This document shows positions 1 to 10,566 of a stretch of 64,000 nucleotides of DNA, in pieces. This stretch comes from Hericium rajendrae (lineage: Eukaryota; Basidiomycota; Agaricomycetes; Russulales; Hericiaceae): assembly GCA_033439255.1 (NCBI GenBank), contig CM065878.1:62001-126000 (forward strand). Direction: 5' to 3'. The notes beneath the pieces were generated by a model. It was not told where the DNA came from and ran no database searches. It saw nothing but the letters and a program-made list of their open reading frames with translations. The number at the start of each line of letters is the position of its first letter. Positions within the stretch are counted from its first letter, which is position 1. Made by a program: the position numbers and the translations under genes.

Positions 1-1527
1 AATACCGTGCATGCTTGCAATGTCCTGTCTGCATGCTCAAGCCCCCACACCCACTCACAACACCCTGCACCTGCTCACAATGCCTCAGACATGCATCAGG
101 AACCTTGACAACTTTCTGTTTGACCTGCTGGGTCTGACAGTATCTGACAGAAACTTGTACAAGTAAAATCAGATGCATCAGACAGTGTAAGAAAGCAATT
201 AGTAAAAATAAGACAACATCAAACCCTATCAGACAAGATCAGAAAATTTGACCTCAAGATGCTGTCAGAAATGAGCTCAGAAAGCTCTCAGATTGGTGTA
301 AATTTCAATATTGAGAAATTCTGCTATAATATATGATTAAAGACAAATGACTTATATATCTTATGATAGGTAACAATCTTCAAATGTATCATATGAATCA
401 GATATAATCATTTGAAAAGTGGCTTCAGACTGGTCAGATCCTACAGTAAGGTTAGAAACTGTCAGACTCATCAGAAAATTGTCAACCTTCCTGATGTGCA
501 CGCCACACCTGGTTGCATGTATGCTCCTGCACCTGCTCAACTCAACATGCCCTGCGTGTGTGCACAATGATCTGCACAGGTGCACAACAATCACACATGC
601 GTGACGTGCCATACAGTGCCTCTTCGTGCATGCAGAATGTTCCGCACGCCCGCTCCAGGCCTTCTACACATGCTTGACACCTGCGCATGCCCGACATCCC
701 CCGCATGTGCCCAGCTCCACCTCTGCATGCACACAGATGCCAGTGCATGATGGCACTGCAAGACTCCATCCCACAACAATGCATGCACGACACCCAGCAT
801 TTGCACTCAATGCCACTTGCCTACAACGCCCTGCATGTGCGCATACTCCCGCGTGCCCACTCAACACCCCGCACCCTCCAGATGCTCTGCGTACATGCGC
901 AACGTCCCACACGCATGTACGCAACCTGCGCGCATGCACGGCAGCCCTGACCCCATTTGTGGGCATGGCCACCTGCACGCAGCTACACATGGTCCAGCTT
1001 GCTGTGCATGGACCATGTATGCTGTGCGCGGCCCATGCCTACCCCTGTGCCCTCTGTGCTGGCATTTGTGCATGTCGCACCACCTTTTGTGTGTATGTGC
1101 TGTCTTTTGTGTGTCCGTGCTGTCTTTGCACCTGTGCCTGCACCCTCCACAGTGACTTGCATGCCCTCCGCATCCTGTGCCCTACGCAGTAGCTCGACTA
1201 GCTTACATATGTATGGTAGTAGATTTATTACAATTTATTATGATAAATTCTGACTTGTAATATCTGGTGCTTATCTGACTTGTGGTAGTAATCATAGGCA
1301 TCATAGTAGCCATAGCACACCTTGTTAATCATGATAGCCCTATGTATATCAGACTACAGGCTATGGAGGCTATGATAACCCTATGAATGTCACACTGTCT
1401 GCTATGTAGGCTATGATAGCTCTCATAGCTCTACATAGCTGGATAAGCAAACTTCATAGCTCTGATAGCTCAATGATAGCACCTGTAATGTAACCTGCAG
1501 CTATGTCAAATTCAAATTTCTCAGATG
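1..1527 (+). mobile_element. CATCWG-TIR element, copy 1 (left part outside window)
   Basis: Right-hand part of the non-coding TIR element found repeatedly in this window. It begins inside a GC-rich tract (about 1-93 and 497-1190) made of GCATGC- and TGCACA-like words, passes into a TAGC/CATAG-rich tract (1200-1520), and ends in TTTCTCAGATG at 1527, the reverse complement of the CATCTGAGAAA start of copy B. A MITE is inserted at 94-496. The tract is open in several frames on both strands (for example 626-1192), but the residues are a monotonous Cys/His/Pro/Ala mixture with no domain, so no protein is called. The promoter-like core and hairpin seen in other copies would lie before base 1. Confidence 0.75.
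94..496. mobile_element. MITE with CATCAGGAA termini, copy 1
   Basis: Non-coding element of 403 bp with imperfect terminal inverted repeats of about 25 bp (left CATCAGGAACCTTGACAA, right end reads CATCAGGAAGGTTGACAA on the other strand). It is flanked by TG on both sides, a 2-bp target duplication. A second copy lies at 21897-22277 with AG on both sides. Ends and 2-bp duplications resemble those of the large CATCWG elements it inserts into, so both may use the same kind of transposase (inference). Confidence 0.8.
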
Positions 1528-2812
1528 AAGATCTTGAAAGGAAGATCTCAGTTTCGAGTTTTGATTTTTGAGTTCTGGGCAGATTGGGGTCTATGTAGCA
1601 TGTCTGGAATGCAATTAATCAGTAAATTCTAGTGCATTTTAGAACAATTAAATTGGTGGAGAACTGCCAGACTTACCTTAAGGTCAAGATCTTGGGGGGG
1701 AGATCTCAGTTTCGAGTTTTGATTTTTGAGTTCTGGATGGCATGGGGTTTATGTAGCATGGCTGGAAAGCGATTAATCATTACATTCAGGCCCAATTTAG
1801 AATGAGTGAATCGGTGGAGAACTGCTAGACTTACCTCAAGGTCAAGATCTTGGGGGGGAGATCTCAGTTTCAAGTTTTGATTTTCGAGTTCTGGGCAGAT
1901 TGGGGTCTATGTAGCATGGCTGGAAAGGATTAATCAGTACATTCCAGCGCATTTTAGAACAATTAAATTGGTGGAGAACTGCCAGACTTATCTTAAGGTC
2001 AAGATCTTGGGGGGGGGGAGATCCCAGTTTCGAGTTTTGATTTTTGAGTTCTGGATGGCATGGGGTCTATGTAACATGGCTGGAAAGCAATTAATTAGTA
2101 CATTCTAGTGCATTTTAGAACAATTAAATTGGTGGAGAACTGCTAGACTTACCTCAAGGTCAAGATCTTGGGGGGAGAGATCTCAGTTTCGAGTTTTGAT
2201 TTTTGAGTTCTGGATGGCATTGGGTCTATGTAACATGGCTGGAACGCGATTAATTAGTACATTCTAGTGCATTTTAGAACAATTAAATTGGTGGAGAACT
2301 GCTAGACTTACCTCAAGGTCAAGATCTTGAGGGGGTAATCTCAATTTCGAGTTTTGATTTTTGAGTTCTGGATGGCATGGGGTCTATATAACATGGCTGG
2401 AACGCGATTAATTAGTACATTCTAGTGCATTTTAGAACAATTAAATTGGTGGAGAACTGCTAGACTTACCTCAAGGTTAAGATCTTGGGGGGAAGATCTC
2501 AGTTTCGAGTTTTGATTTTCGAGTTCTGGATGGTTTGGGGGCTATGTAGAATGGCTGGAAAGAGATTAATCAGTAGAGTTGAACGCATTCTAGAACGAGA
2601 GAATCGGTGGAGAATTGAAGGACTTACCTCAAGGTCAAGATCTTGAGGGGGTAATCTCAATCTTGAGTCTTGATTTTCGAGTTCTGGATGGTTTGGGGGC
2701 TATGTAGCATGGCTGGAAAGCGATTAATCAGTAGAGTCCAACACATTTTAGAATGAGTGAATCGGTGGAGAATTGATGGACTTACCTCAAGATCATTAGA
2801 ATAATGATAATT
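1528..2812 (+). repeat. 158-160 bp satellite array, eight units
   Basis: Eight head-to-tail units with a period of 158-160 bp, judged by the recurring TTTCGAGTTTTGA word near 1551, 1710, 1868, 2028, 2187, 2345, 2503 and 2661. Each unit holds a AAGATCTTGGGGGG-like stretch, GAGTTCTGG, a GGCTGGAAAGCGATTAATC segment and GTGGAGAACTG. The later units (from 2500) drift toward the sister family at 3.4-10 kb (GAATCGGTGGAGAATTG). The array starts exactly at the right end of copy 1. No coding potential seen. Confidence 0.92.
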
Positions 2813-3440
2813 GGTTGATTTTCAACTAGGCAGATAGGCTAGCATAGCTCAGAAGGCCTCATCTGGAAGCAGCTATCAATATCATTTTGATAAGCTCTAA
2901 TATACCTTAGTTGGTGCTAGATTTAGAGACCTATAAGTAAATTAGTCTGCCAGCTCAGCAAGTTAGATACATACAAGACGACCAAGGTGAGCCGTCGGGT
3001 CGAGTACCTCCTGGTTCCAAACTGTCAACCACTCAGCGGATGACTTGGAGATACCCATCGAGCCTTGCAGCCAACATGACATGCATGCAGGATGTAAAGC
3101 TCATGAGAAAGCAAGACTTTACTGCTGGTGCTTCAAAACTGAAATTTTGATTATATAATCAGTCTTCAAAATTATAGATTTCTAGGCATTTCTGTACTTA
3201 TAATATACTATAAGAGTAGACATTGTACTAATGCTAATTGCTCATTGATTATATTATTCTTAGTATTAGAAAATATCAAAAAAGTCTGGCATGAACTGGA
3301 ATTGAACTTGCAAACTCAAGAGAACTCACACTTCACCACCGAGTTTCGATTATATAATCATCACATGATCACCACCATGGTACGGCCGTACTGGCATGGT
3401 GAAGTGCTCATGTGATCACAACCATGGTACAGCTGTACCA
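2813..3440. other. Intergenic; partial tRNA-like repeat and small palindromes
   Basis: No gene seen. At 3285-3360 there is a fragment resembling the tRNA-like repeat on the minus strand (AATTGAACTTGCAAACTC with a TTATATAATCA segment). At 3375-3450 lie two nested palindromes around GGTACGGCCGTAC and GGTACAGCTGTACC. Confidence 0.5.
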
Positions 3441-4071
3441 TGATGAAGTGCTTCACATTCTATGAGTTCTGCATGGATCAAAATGCAAAAAATATGGTTC
3501 GAAAGCTATAAATGAGTAGTATTCGATCCACTTGAGAACGAGTGAATCGGTGGAGAATTGATTGAGATAACTAAGAATCAAGCATACTAGGAGGAAAAAT
3601 ACAGAAGTACTTCGTGTTCTACGAGTTCTGCACAGATCAAAATGCATAAAATATGGTTAGAAAGCAATGAATGAGTAAATTCTGATACATCTAAGAATGA
3701 GTGAATCAGTCAAGAACTGACTGAGTTAGCTGAGGATCAAGCATACTAGGGGGAAAATACAGGAATGCTTTGCATTCTGCAAGATCTGCATAGATCAAGA
3801 TGCATAATATATGGCTAGAAAGCGATAAATGAGTAGATTCTGGTGCATTTGAGAATGTGTGAATTGGTCAAGAACTGACCAAGTTACAGTAAACAAAGTG
3901 TAAAAGAAAAAGTCTGGCCAGAGCTAGAATTGAACCTGCAAACTCGTTAGATTGAAGATGTATGATTATATAAGCCAACTGCCTAACGGGCATAGTCATC
4001 GTTTTGGTGTCATTTTCACTATGAAAAGGTGGTATAGAGTAAACGATTCTAAGGAATCATAACTAGTTTTT
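3441..4071 (-). repeat. tRNA-headed repeat with three 158-bp body units, block 1
   Basis: On the minus strand the block starts with a tRNA-like head (3912-4071) that contains an A-box-like GGCAGTTGGCTTATATAATC and a B-box-like GGTTCAATTC. Three diverged body units follow, with period about 158 bp (marker ATTCTRYGAG at about 3455, 3615 and 3773). The outer edge of the head carries the perfect 14-base palindrome GATTCTTAGAATC-type word (here GATTCTAAGGAATC). The body units are related to the 1.5-2.8 kb satellite. A tRNA-derived SINE with a tandem body is the best reading; no functional tRNA fold is claimed. Confidence 0.7.
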
Positions 4072-5589
4072 TTAATAGAGCTTATATCTCTTCAATGTAT
4101 AATCTAGTCAGTATTTTTCTATTTTACATGCATTAAATACTATTAAAATTGAATTCTCACTTTCAAATCATATTTTGTATACTGGCAGAAATTAGTGACC
4201 AAATATGGCAACTACTTTCTGATAAAATTGCCTGTCAACTAACATGAAGGTCCAGAGTAACAAAAAACTCATACAAATGCATGAGAGCATCAATTGTGCA
4301 AACATCACTTTAAGCATATAAAAAAACACTATTTAATCTAATCTAATCATGAGTAGTTCAGCTCCTACCTCTGATAACTCTACATTTTCTGCTATGTCAT
4401 ATATCTTAGCATCTTATTTTATATATAATCTTGTGTGTTATATAGTACACACTTGTCATATCTTATTCTACTCAGCTCGATATATGATATACACTATTAT
4501 ATATACTTATACTATAGATACTTGTAATATCTACAGTTATAGTAGTAGTCTAGTTGTATGTCTAATCAAACAAGATTCAAGATTGAATATATGATCAATG
4601 TCAAACATTGTATTGTTGAACAAAGCTAATGGCCAATCACGTGATCAATAGCAGACCTTGTTCGGCCGCACAAGGTCTGGTGGCTGTGCTTAGCTTATGT
4701 CAGCAGTAGTTGATGTTGCGCTCTCTGCTTTCTCTTCTTTTCTTCAGATAGCTTTGAAGTCAGTGTGATACTACCAGTAGTGCACACTGACTACAAGGCT
4801 TGGACACGCCCAGTTCCCATCTACAGCGAGTTGCGGCTGAGGTGTCCAATGATGGTGTAGGGCCATCATCAACTTTCTGGATCTCTTCTGATGATGTGGC
4901 ATAGAGATTGCACCATGGCCCTCTCAATACCACATGAATCAGAATGAGTGAAAGCTTGTTGGAATCAGATTTAGAATAGCTTTAGAATAGTGCCATAAAC
5001 AGCAAGATAGCATGGCAAAATGCTGATCTATTGAACTATATGTCCGTGATGATGTGGCAGACTAATTGCTTTATAGCTCTGCTGATACTGCATCAATCAT
5101 GATGTATGAGGGCTTATTGAAATTGGATTTACAGTAGCTTTCTAACAGTATAGTTTACAACATTATAGCACCACTTGTTGTTGAGATAGGAGACAATACT
5201 GTTTTGCTGATGTGGCACATAAATCGAGAAATATCTCTGCTTGGAGTGATCCGATTATTATATTCTAAACTGGGTTGGAAAGATGTAATCTAAGGTATTA
5301 GAACACAATTTACAGTTTGTCGATTGATGGCTTCATTGCAGAGCTATAAAGCAATCACTGTATACAGTGTAATGGCTCTCTAGGCAATTTATGCTTATGT
5401 AAGCGGGCACTAAGACCTTGTTCGGCCGCACAAGGTCTTGTGGGATCACATGACCAAGTCTCAGGACCCACTGCTACCGATAAATTGCATTGTTTTGCTC
5501 ATTTTATCAATAAACAGTATGTACATTTGTTTGCTGTGTATCATTTTAGTGACTGTATCTTTCTGTGAGCAGTAAATTGTGTTGGAGAC
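4072..5589. repeat. Spacer of a higher-order repeat, with a recurring palindrome
   Basis: AT-rich, no gene. It contains internal repeats (GATGATGTGGCA words, GGCTTATTGAAATTGGATTT words) and the inverted repeat CAGACCTTGT-TCGGCCGC-ACAAGGTCTG at 4652-4679, which recurs as AAGACCTTGT-TCGGCCGC-ACAAGGTCTT at 5412-5439 and in decayed form near 6625. The part from about 5080 to 5590 is repeated at about 6297-6800, giving a higher-order period of about 1.2 kb together with the next block. Confidence 0.6.
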
Positions 5590-6296
5590 CAGCTTTCTGA
5601 TATATTAGGATGCATTTGAGAACAAGTGAATCGGCTGAGTACTGATTAAGTTAGCTGGAGTTCAAGCATTCTAGGGGGAAAATGCAGAAACAATTCGCAT
5701 TCTGCGAGTTTTGCACCGATCCTGACGCATGAGGTACCATCAGAAAGCTATCAATAAGTAGATTCTGATGCACTTTAGAACGAGTAAATCGGTTGGGAAT
5801 TGACCTAGTTAGCTAGGGTTCAAGCATTTTAAAAGAGGAAAAAAAGAAACACTTTGCATTCTGCAAGTTCTTAACCGATTTGGATGCATAAAATATGATA
5901 GCAAAGCTATAAGTGAGTAGATTTAGATGCATTTAAGAACAAGTAAATCAGTGGAGAATGCACTGAGTTAGCTCAAGTTCAAGTGTCATAAAGGGGAAAT
6001 GTAGAAATTCATTGCATTCCATGAGTTCTGCACAGATCAGGATGCAAAAAATACTGTCAGAAAGCAATAAATGAGCAGATCCAGATGCATTTGAGAACAG
6101 GTGAATTGGTCAAGAACTGATCAAGTTACATTAAATCAACAAAGTTTGGCCAGAGCTGGAGTTGAACCTGCAAACTCGTCAGATCGAAGATGTGTGATTA
6201 TATAAGCCAACTGCCTAATGGGCATCGTCATCGTTTTGGTGTTGTTTTCACTATGAAAAGGCGGTATAGAGTAAACGATTCTAAGGAATCGTAACT
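5590..6296 (-). repeat. tRNA-headed repeat with three body units, block 2
   Basis: Same plan as block 1: three body units spaced 158-159 bp (markers near 5698, 5857 and 6015) and a tRNA-like head at 6145-6296 on the minus strand, with B-box GGTTCAACTCC and the palindrome GATTCTAAGGAATC. Preservation is better than in block 1. The uninterrupted unit around 5863-5900 (AGTTCTTAACCGATTTGGATGC) serves as the empty-site reference for insertion A. Confidence 0.72.
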
Positions 6297-6922
6297 ACAC
6301 CAATGAAGGTGAATAAGGGCTCATTGAAAGCAGATTTGTAGCTGCTTTTAGATGATATCTTGTGAGTCATAATAGCATCACTAGTAACCAAGATATAGGG
6401 GTATGACTGATTGATGATGTGACAGATATACTGGATCATATCTTCACTTCCTGTGATCTGATTTTGCATTCTAAATTGCTTTGCAAAGCTGCTATATAGT
6501 ATGTTCCAACCCAGATTACTGCTTGTTGATTGATTCATTTGTTGCAGAGCTATGAGACAGTCATTGTTTACAGTAGGCTAACTCTTGGATGCATGTTTTG
6601 CTTATGTAAGCAGGTGCTAATACTTCATTTAGCTGCATAAGGTCCTGTGAGATCACATCACTGAGAGTCTCAGCACCCAGTGCCACTGATAAATTGCATT
6701 TTTGGCCCATTTAAGTAATAAACAGTATCTAACTTTGTTTGCTGTATATCTTTTTACTGGCTCTGTCTTTCTATAAGCAGTAAATTGTGTTGAAGACTGG
6801 TTTTATGATAGATTCAGACAAACTTGAGAACAAGTGAATCGGCAGAGAACTGACCAGTTTAGCTAGAATTCAAACATTTTAGGGGAGGAAACAAAGAAAT
6901 GCTTTGCATTCTACGAGTTCTT
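6297..6922. repeat. Second copy of the higher-order spacer plus start of block 3
   Basis: 6297-6800 repeats the segment at about 5080-5590 (for example GATAAATTGCATT followed by AATAAACAGTAT, and GCAGTAAATTGTGTTG). From about 6800 a body unit of the tRNA-headed repeat begins. It is cut at 6922 by TIR element A and resumes at 9586. No gene seen. Confidence 0.65.
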
Positions 6923-9585
6923 CATCAGAGAAAAACCACATAGATATATAGAGCTATATACTCTACATAGCTTATATAACTCCATAGCTATCCTCTTTTC
7001 TATATATTTGGCTATAGAGAGAGGTGTTCTATATAGTGCTATAGATGCTATATAGATATAAAGATAACTATATATGCTATGCAATTCAACTCAGCTATAG
7101 ATACTATATATGTTATATATAATCTATAGGCTATAATTACTTGTTTATCTTATGTAACTTATATATACTATACTTGAATACATAGACTACAAAACAAGTA
7201 ATTAAATTCATAATACAATTGAGCACAAAAGGTTTGAAACTCAATATTGATGATCACACAATAGTAAATGAGGACACATTAAATCATTTCATTGAAAAGC
7301 TATACAAACAGCAACTAAAAATAACACATGATATAAAGTAATATAAAAACTAAGTATACATACTACAAAAAGGTAAGCATGAGTTAGATTCTTACAAAGG
7401 ACTACAAGAAAAGCTTACTAGAATAATAAAAAGTAAAAATCTAATCACCTTAACAAAGACTAGTCAGTAAGTTAACACTAAAAGACTACAGCATAGACTT
7501 ACCAGCATATTAAAAAAGAAAGATATATATTAAGATAATATAAGACATCAGCATAGAATGAAAGACTGTAGAAGAGCATAAGGGTCACTTACCGAAATAG
7601 TGACAAGTAAAGACAACATCGCAGAGATGGTTGTGGTTCAAGAGAAAGAGATGACGCACAATGCATGCAATAAATACATGGGTGCATTGGAGTTCAAATT
7701 GTGGTTTTCGGGAACTGCTGCATGCCACATCAGGGGCTAGCTGTTAAATTTTACTAAGTGCCCTGTGCTGTCCGGGACCGTGCAGTACAATAGGTAAACA
7801 TATGTATCTCATTAAATACATTCTAATTATGTTTTACAGAGCTTACTTTTTTTTTCTTATTTTATTTGATTTTACTCGATTTGTTACATTGCAAGAAACA
7901 ACGAGTCGCGTGTTTGGTGGCGGGAGCACTGAACATGCATCGTTGTGTTTCGTCTTTACTGGTTACCTCTAACTTCTCACTCCCTTCCCTCATTCCCTCT
8001 GCCCTCTCCTTTCTACTGCAGCAACATCAAGGAAATGGGGGGAGGGGAGGGGAGGGGAGGATAGGACTCTGTGAGGGTTTAAAGGTGAGTAAAAGTAGTT
8101 TTTTTCATTTGTTTTTCGTACTAACTTGGGGAGTCTCGCTTGTTCTCGAGTGAGACTCCCCTGTTTTTCCCCTCGGCCATAACCCTCGCACCCCCGCCGT
8201 CCCCTCTGTGTCACCGCCATCGCTGCCATCGCATCGCCGCTCCTGCATCGCTGCCACTGGCCACTCGCACCCCTCACGTTGTGCATGCCCCAGCACCACC
8301 CATGTCGTGCCGCACTGCCAACACAATGCGAGCGGTGCCAATGTGGCATGCGAGCGGTGCCAGCACATGTGCCACGCATCGCTGCGCTGCATCACTGTGC
8401 CCCACACACCATATCACCACTGCCAATGCACCATGCACACCGCACGCCCCAGCGCTGCCCACATCGTGCCGTGCCACCACCGCTCACATCACGCCGTGCC
8501 AGCGCCACCAGTGATGCCAATGACACACCACATGTCATGCCGGTAATGCAATGTGAGCGGCGCCAACACGGCATGTGAACGGCACCAGCACATGTGCTGC
8601 ATGTCGCTGGCCCCACACGCCGCGTCACCACTGCCAATGCACTGTGCATGCCGCACGCCCCAGCGCGCCGTGCCAGTGCCACCAAGATGCACCATGCGCT
8701 GTGCCCCACACACTGTGTCACTGCCACCAACATGCCACGCACTGCATGCCCCAGCACTGCCCATGTCGCGCCGTGCCACCACTGCCCACATCGCACCATG
8801 CCAGCGCCACCAGCGCTGCCAACAATGCACCATGTGCTGCACCGCCAACGCAACATGCGAGTGGTGCCAGCGCGTGTGCTGCACATCGCTGCGCCGAGTC
8901 GCCATGCTCCACATGCCGTGTCACCACTGCCAACATTCCACATCGCTCCGCGTCACTGCTGCTAATGATGCCGCGCACAATGTGTCATCGCCACCAATGC
9001 ACCGTGACAATGCTGCCAACACACTTAACATCATTTTGGTGTGTGGCATTTAGGCCCTTACCTAAGTAGCCTGCCAACGACACGCCAATGCACCGAATGT
9101 GCCAAATGTGCTGCGCTTCGTCTGTGTGCCCAATGCCCTACACTGTCTCTGTGTGAGCTTCCTGTGTTGTACACAGGCCTCTTTCATTACTTTGTTCTGA
9201 CAATGTAGTAGAAATTTTTGTAGATAATCCTATGAATATACAAAATTTGACATATAAAGTTGGAGGGCTATCTGATAGCATAGCAGAAAATGCTGCTACT
9301 GTAATAGAGATAGAAGGCTTAGAAAGATCAAAAGTTCAAAGGTATATGACTCATATATAACTTGTATAGTTTATATAGCCAATATAGCCTATATAGAGAG
9401 CCACTAGAATTATATAGCTTGTATAGTCATTTAACCTAGCTATATAGCACTATATATCTGATACCTGGTGCTATATAGTCTATATAGTCTATATAGTGCT
9501 ATATTGTAAGGTGAGACACATATATAGACCATATATCTTATGTACTTCTAAGTGGTAGCTATATAAATTTAGGTTTTCTCTGATG
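6923..9585 (+). mobile_element. CATCWG-TIR element, copy A (2,663 bp)
   Basis: Complete copy with termini CATCAGAGAAAA and TTTTCTCTGATG and TT on both sides as target duplication. The flanks rejoin to a satellite unit (AGTTC-TT-AACCAATTCAGATGC) that matches the uninterrupted unit at 5870-5900. Inside, in order: CATAG/TATAG tract; AT-rich segment with minus-strand GTAAG donors; promoter-like core about 7600-7900; a plus-strand stem-like TTTGGTGGCGGGAGCACTGAA; intron-like 8085-8133 (GTGAGT, branch-like TACTAAC, AG); hairpin 8128-8161; GC tract 8163-9055 built from repeats of roughly 230-280 bp; and a final TATAG tract. The GC tract is open in five frames but without any recognisable protein. 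Confidence 0.88.
8128..8161 (+). repeat. Conserved hairpin of copy A
   Basis: Stem GGGGAGTCTCGCT pairs with AGTGAGACTCCCC (13 bp, one G:U) around a short loop. It overlaps the AG acceptor of the 49-nt intron-like segment. It takes the place of the GAGAGTATCGCTC stem of other copies: the sequence differs but pairing is kept. Confidence 0.8.
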
Positions 9586-10022
9586 TTAACCAATTCAGAT
9601 GCATGAAATATGGCTGGAAAGCTATAAATAAGTGGATTTATATGCACTTGAGAACAAGTAAATCAGAGGAGAATTGACTAAGTTAGCTCAAGTTCAAATA
9701 TTGCAGGGGAAAAATGTAAGAATTCATTGCACTCTGTGAGTTCTGCATGGATCAGGATGTAGAAAATACTATCAGAAAGCAATAAATGAGTAGATCCAGA
9801 CACATTTGAGAACAGATGAATTGGTTGAGAACTGATCAAGTTACATTAAATCAAGTGTAAATAAAAGTCTGACCAGACCTGGAGTTGAACCTGCAAACTC
9901 ATCAGATCAGTGATCTTGCAATTAGATAAGCTGACTGCCAAATGGAGGTAGTTACCGTTGAGCATGTCATTTTTGATAGAAAAACCCGGTACAGAGTAAA
10001 TGATTCTAAGGAATCATAATTA
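9586..10022 (-). repeat. tRNA-headed repeat, remainder of block 3
   Basis: Continuation of the unit cut by element A, one further body unit, and a tRNA-like head at about 9868-10022 on the minus strand (B-box GGTTCAACTCC; palindrome GATTCTAAGGAATC). Unit spacing across the removed insertion is about 157 bp, as expected. Confidence 0.7.
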
Positions 10023-10566
10023 CAGCTCGATCCAGAGTTAAACCTTGACTTTTGTAAATAGTGATTGCCCATGCCAAGGCAAGTGGCAATTGAGATTGAG
10101 ACATTGATACACCAGTCTTGTTGTTCCATCGAGCTGTGACAGGTACAATTGGTGCAGATATAGGATCAACATCAGAAAAATCATGATTTGGACCTGATAT
10201 TTGAAATAAGAAATGTTATGACTGCCTGAATAAACTTATAATTACTTACCTGTATATCCTTCAAATTTCACAAACACCACTGATGGCAAATGTGTTCATA
10301 CATTTGTCTAGTGTTTTGCGGGCTCAGGCTGGGCCTGAAGCCCAGGGCTTGGGCCTGGCTTTGCTGGGCTTGGGCTGAGGGAAACGGAGGCCCGAGCCTG
10401 ACTGGCAGGCTTAGGTCAGGCTTGGGCCAGGCTCGGGCTTGAGCCCGGGCTTTGGACTTGTACAGTAGACTGATTGCATGGGGCATGCATGGGGCATGGG
10501 CACGACATCAAGTTCAGGTACGATGATAGGCTTGGGCGTGGCGAGGGGCTCGGGCACAGCATCGGA
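10023..10566. other. Intergenic; Pro-rich open stretch next to insertion B
   Basis: 10290-10450 is a GGGCTTGGGCCTG-type minisatellite. From about 10470 to 10566 the sequence is open on both strands. On the minus strand it reads a Pro/Val-rich segment (PEPLATPKPIIVPELDVVP) that joins, across insertion B, to MPTSDKDKDPES from about 13390. This may be a small exon broken by B, or chance. No domain. Confidence 0.3.

Noticed and set aside
1528-2812. CRISPR-like array
   Set aside because: Units are contiguous 158-160 bp satellites without unique spacers, and the genome is eukaryotic.
3912-4071. Functional tRNA genes
   Set aside because: The A- and B-box-like words are present, but no convincing acceptor stem or intact anticodon arm; the copies are repeats.
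8085-8161. Helitron 3' end (hairpin plus CTRR)
   Set aside because: The hairpin lies in the middle of an element with inverted terminal repeats and target duplications and is not followed by a CTRR end.
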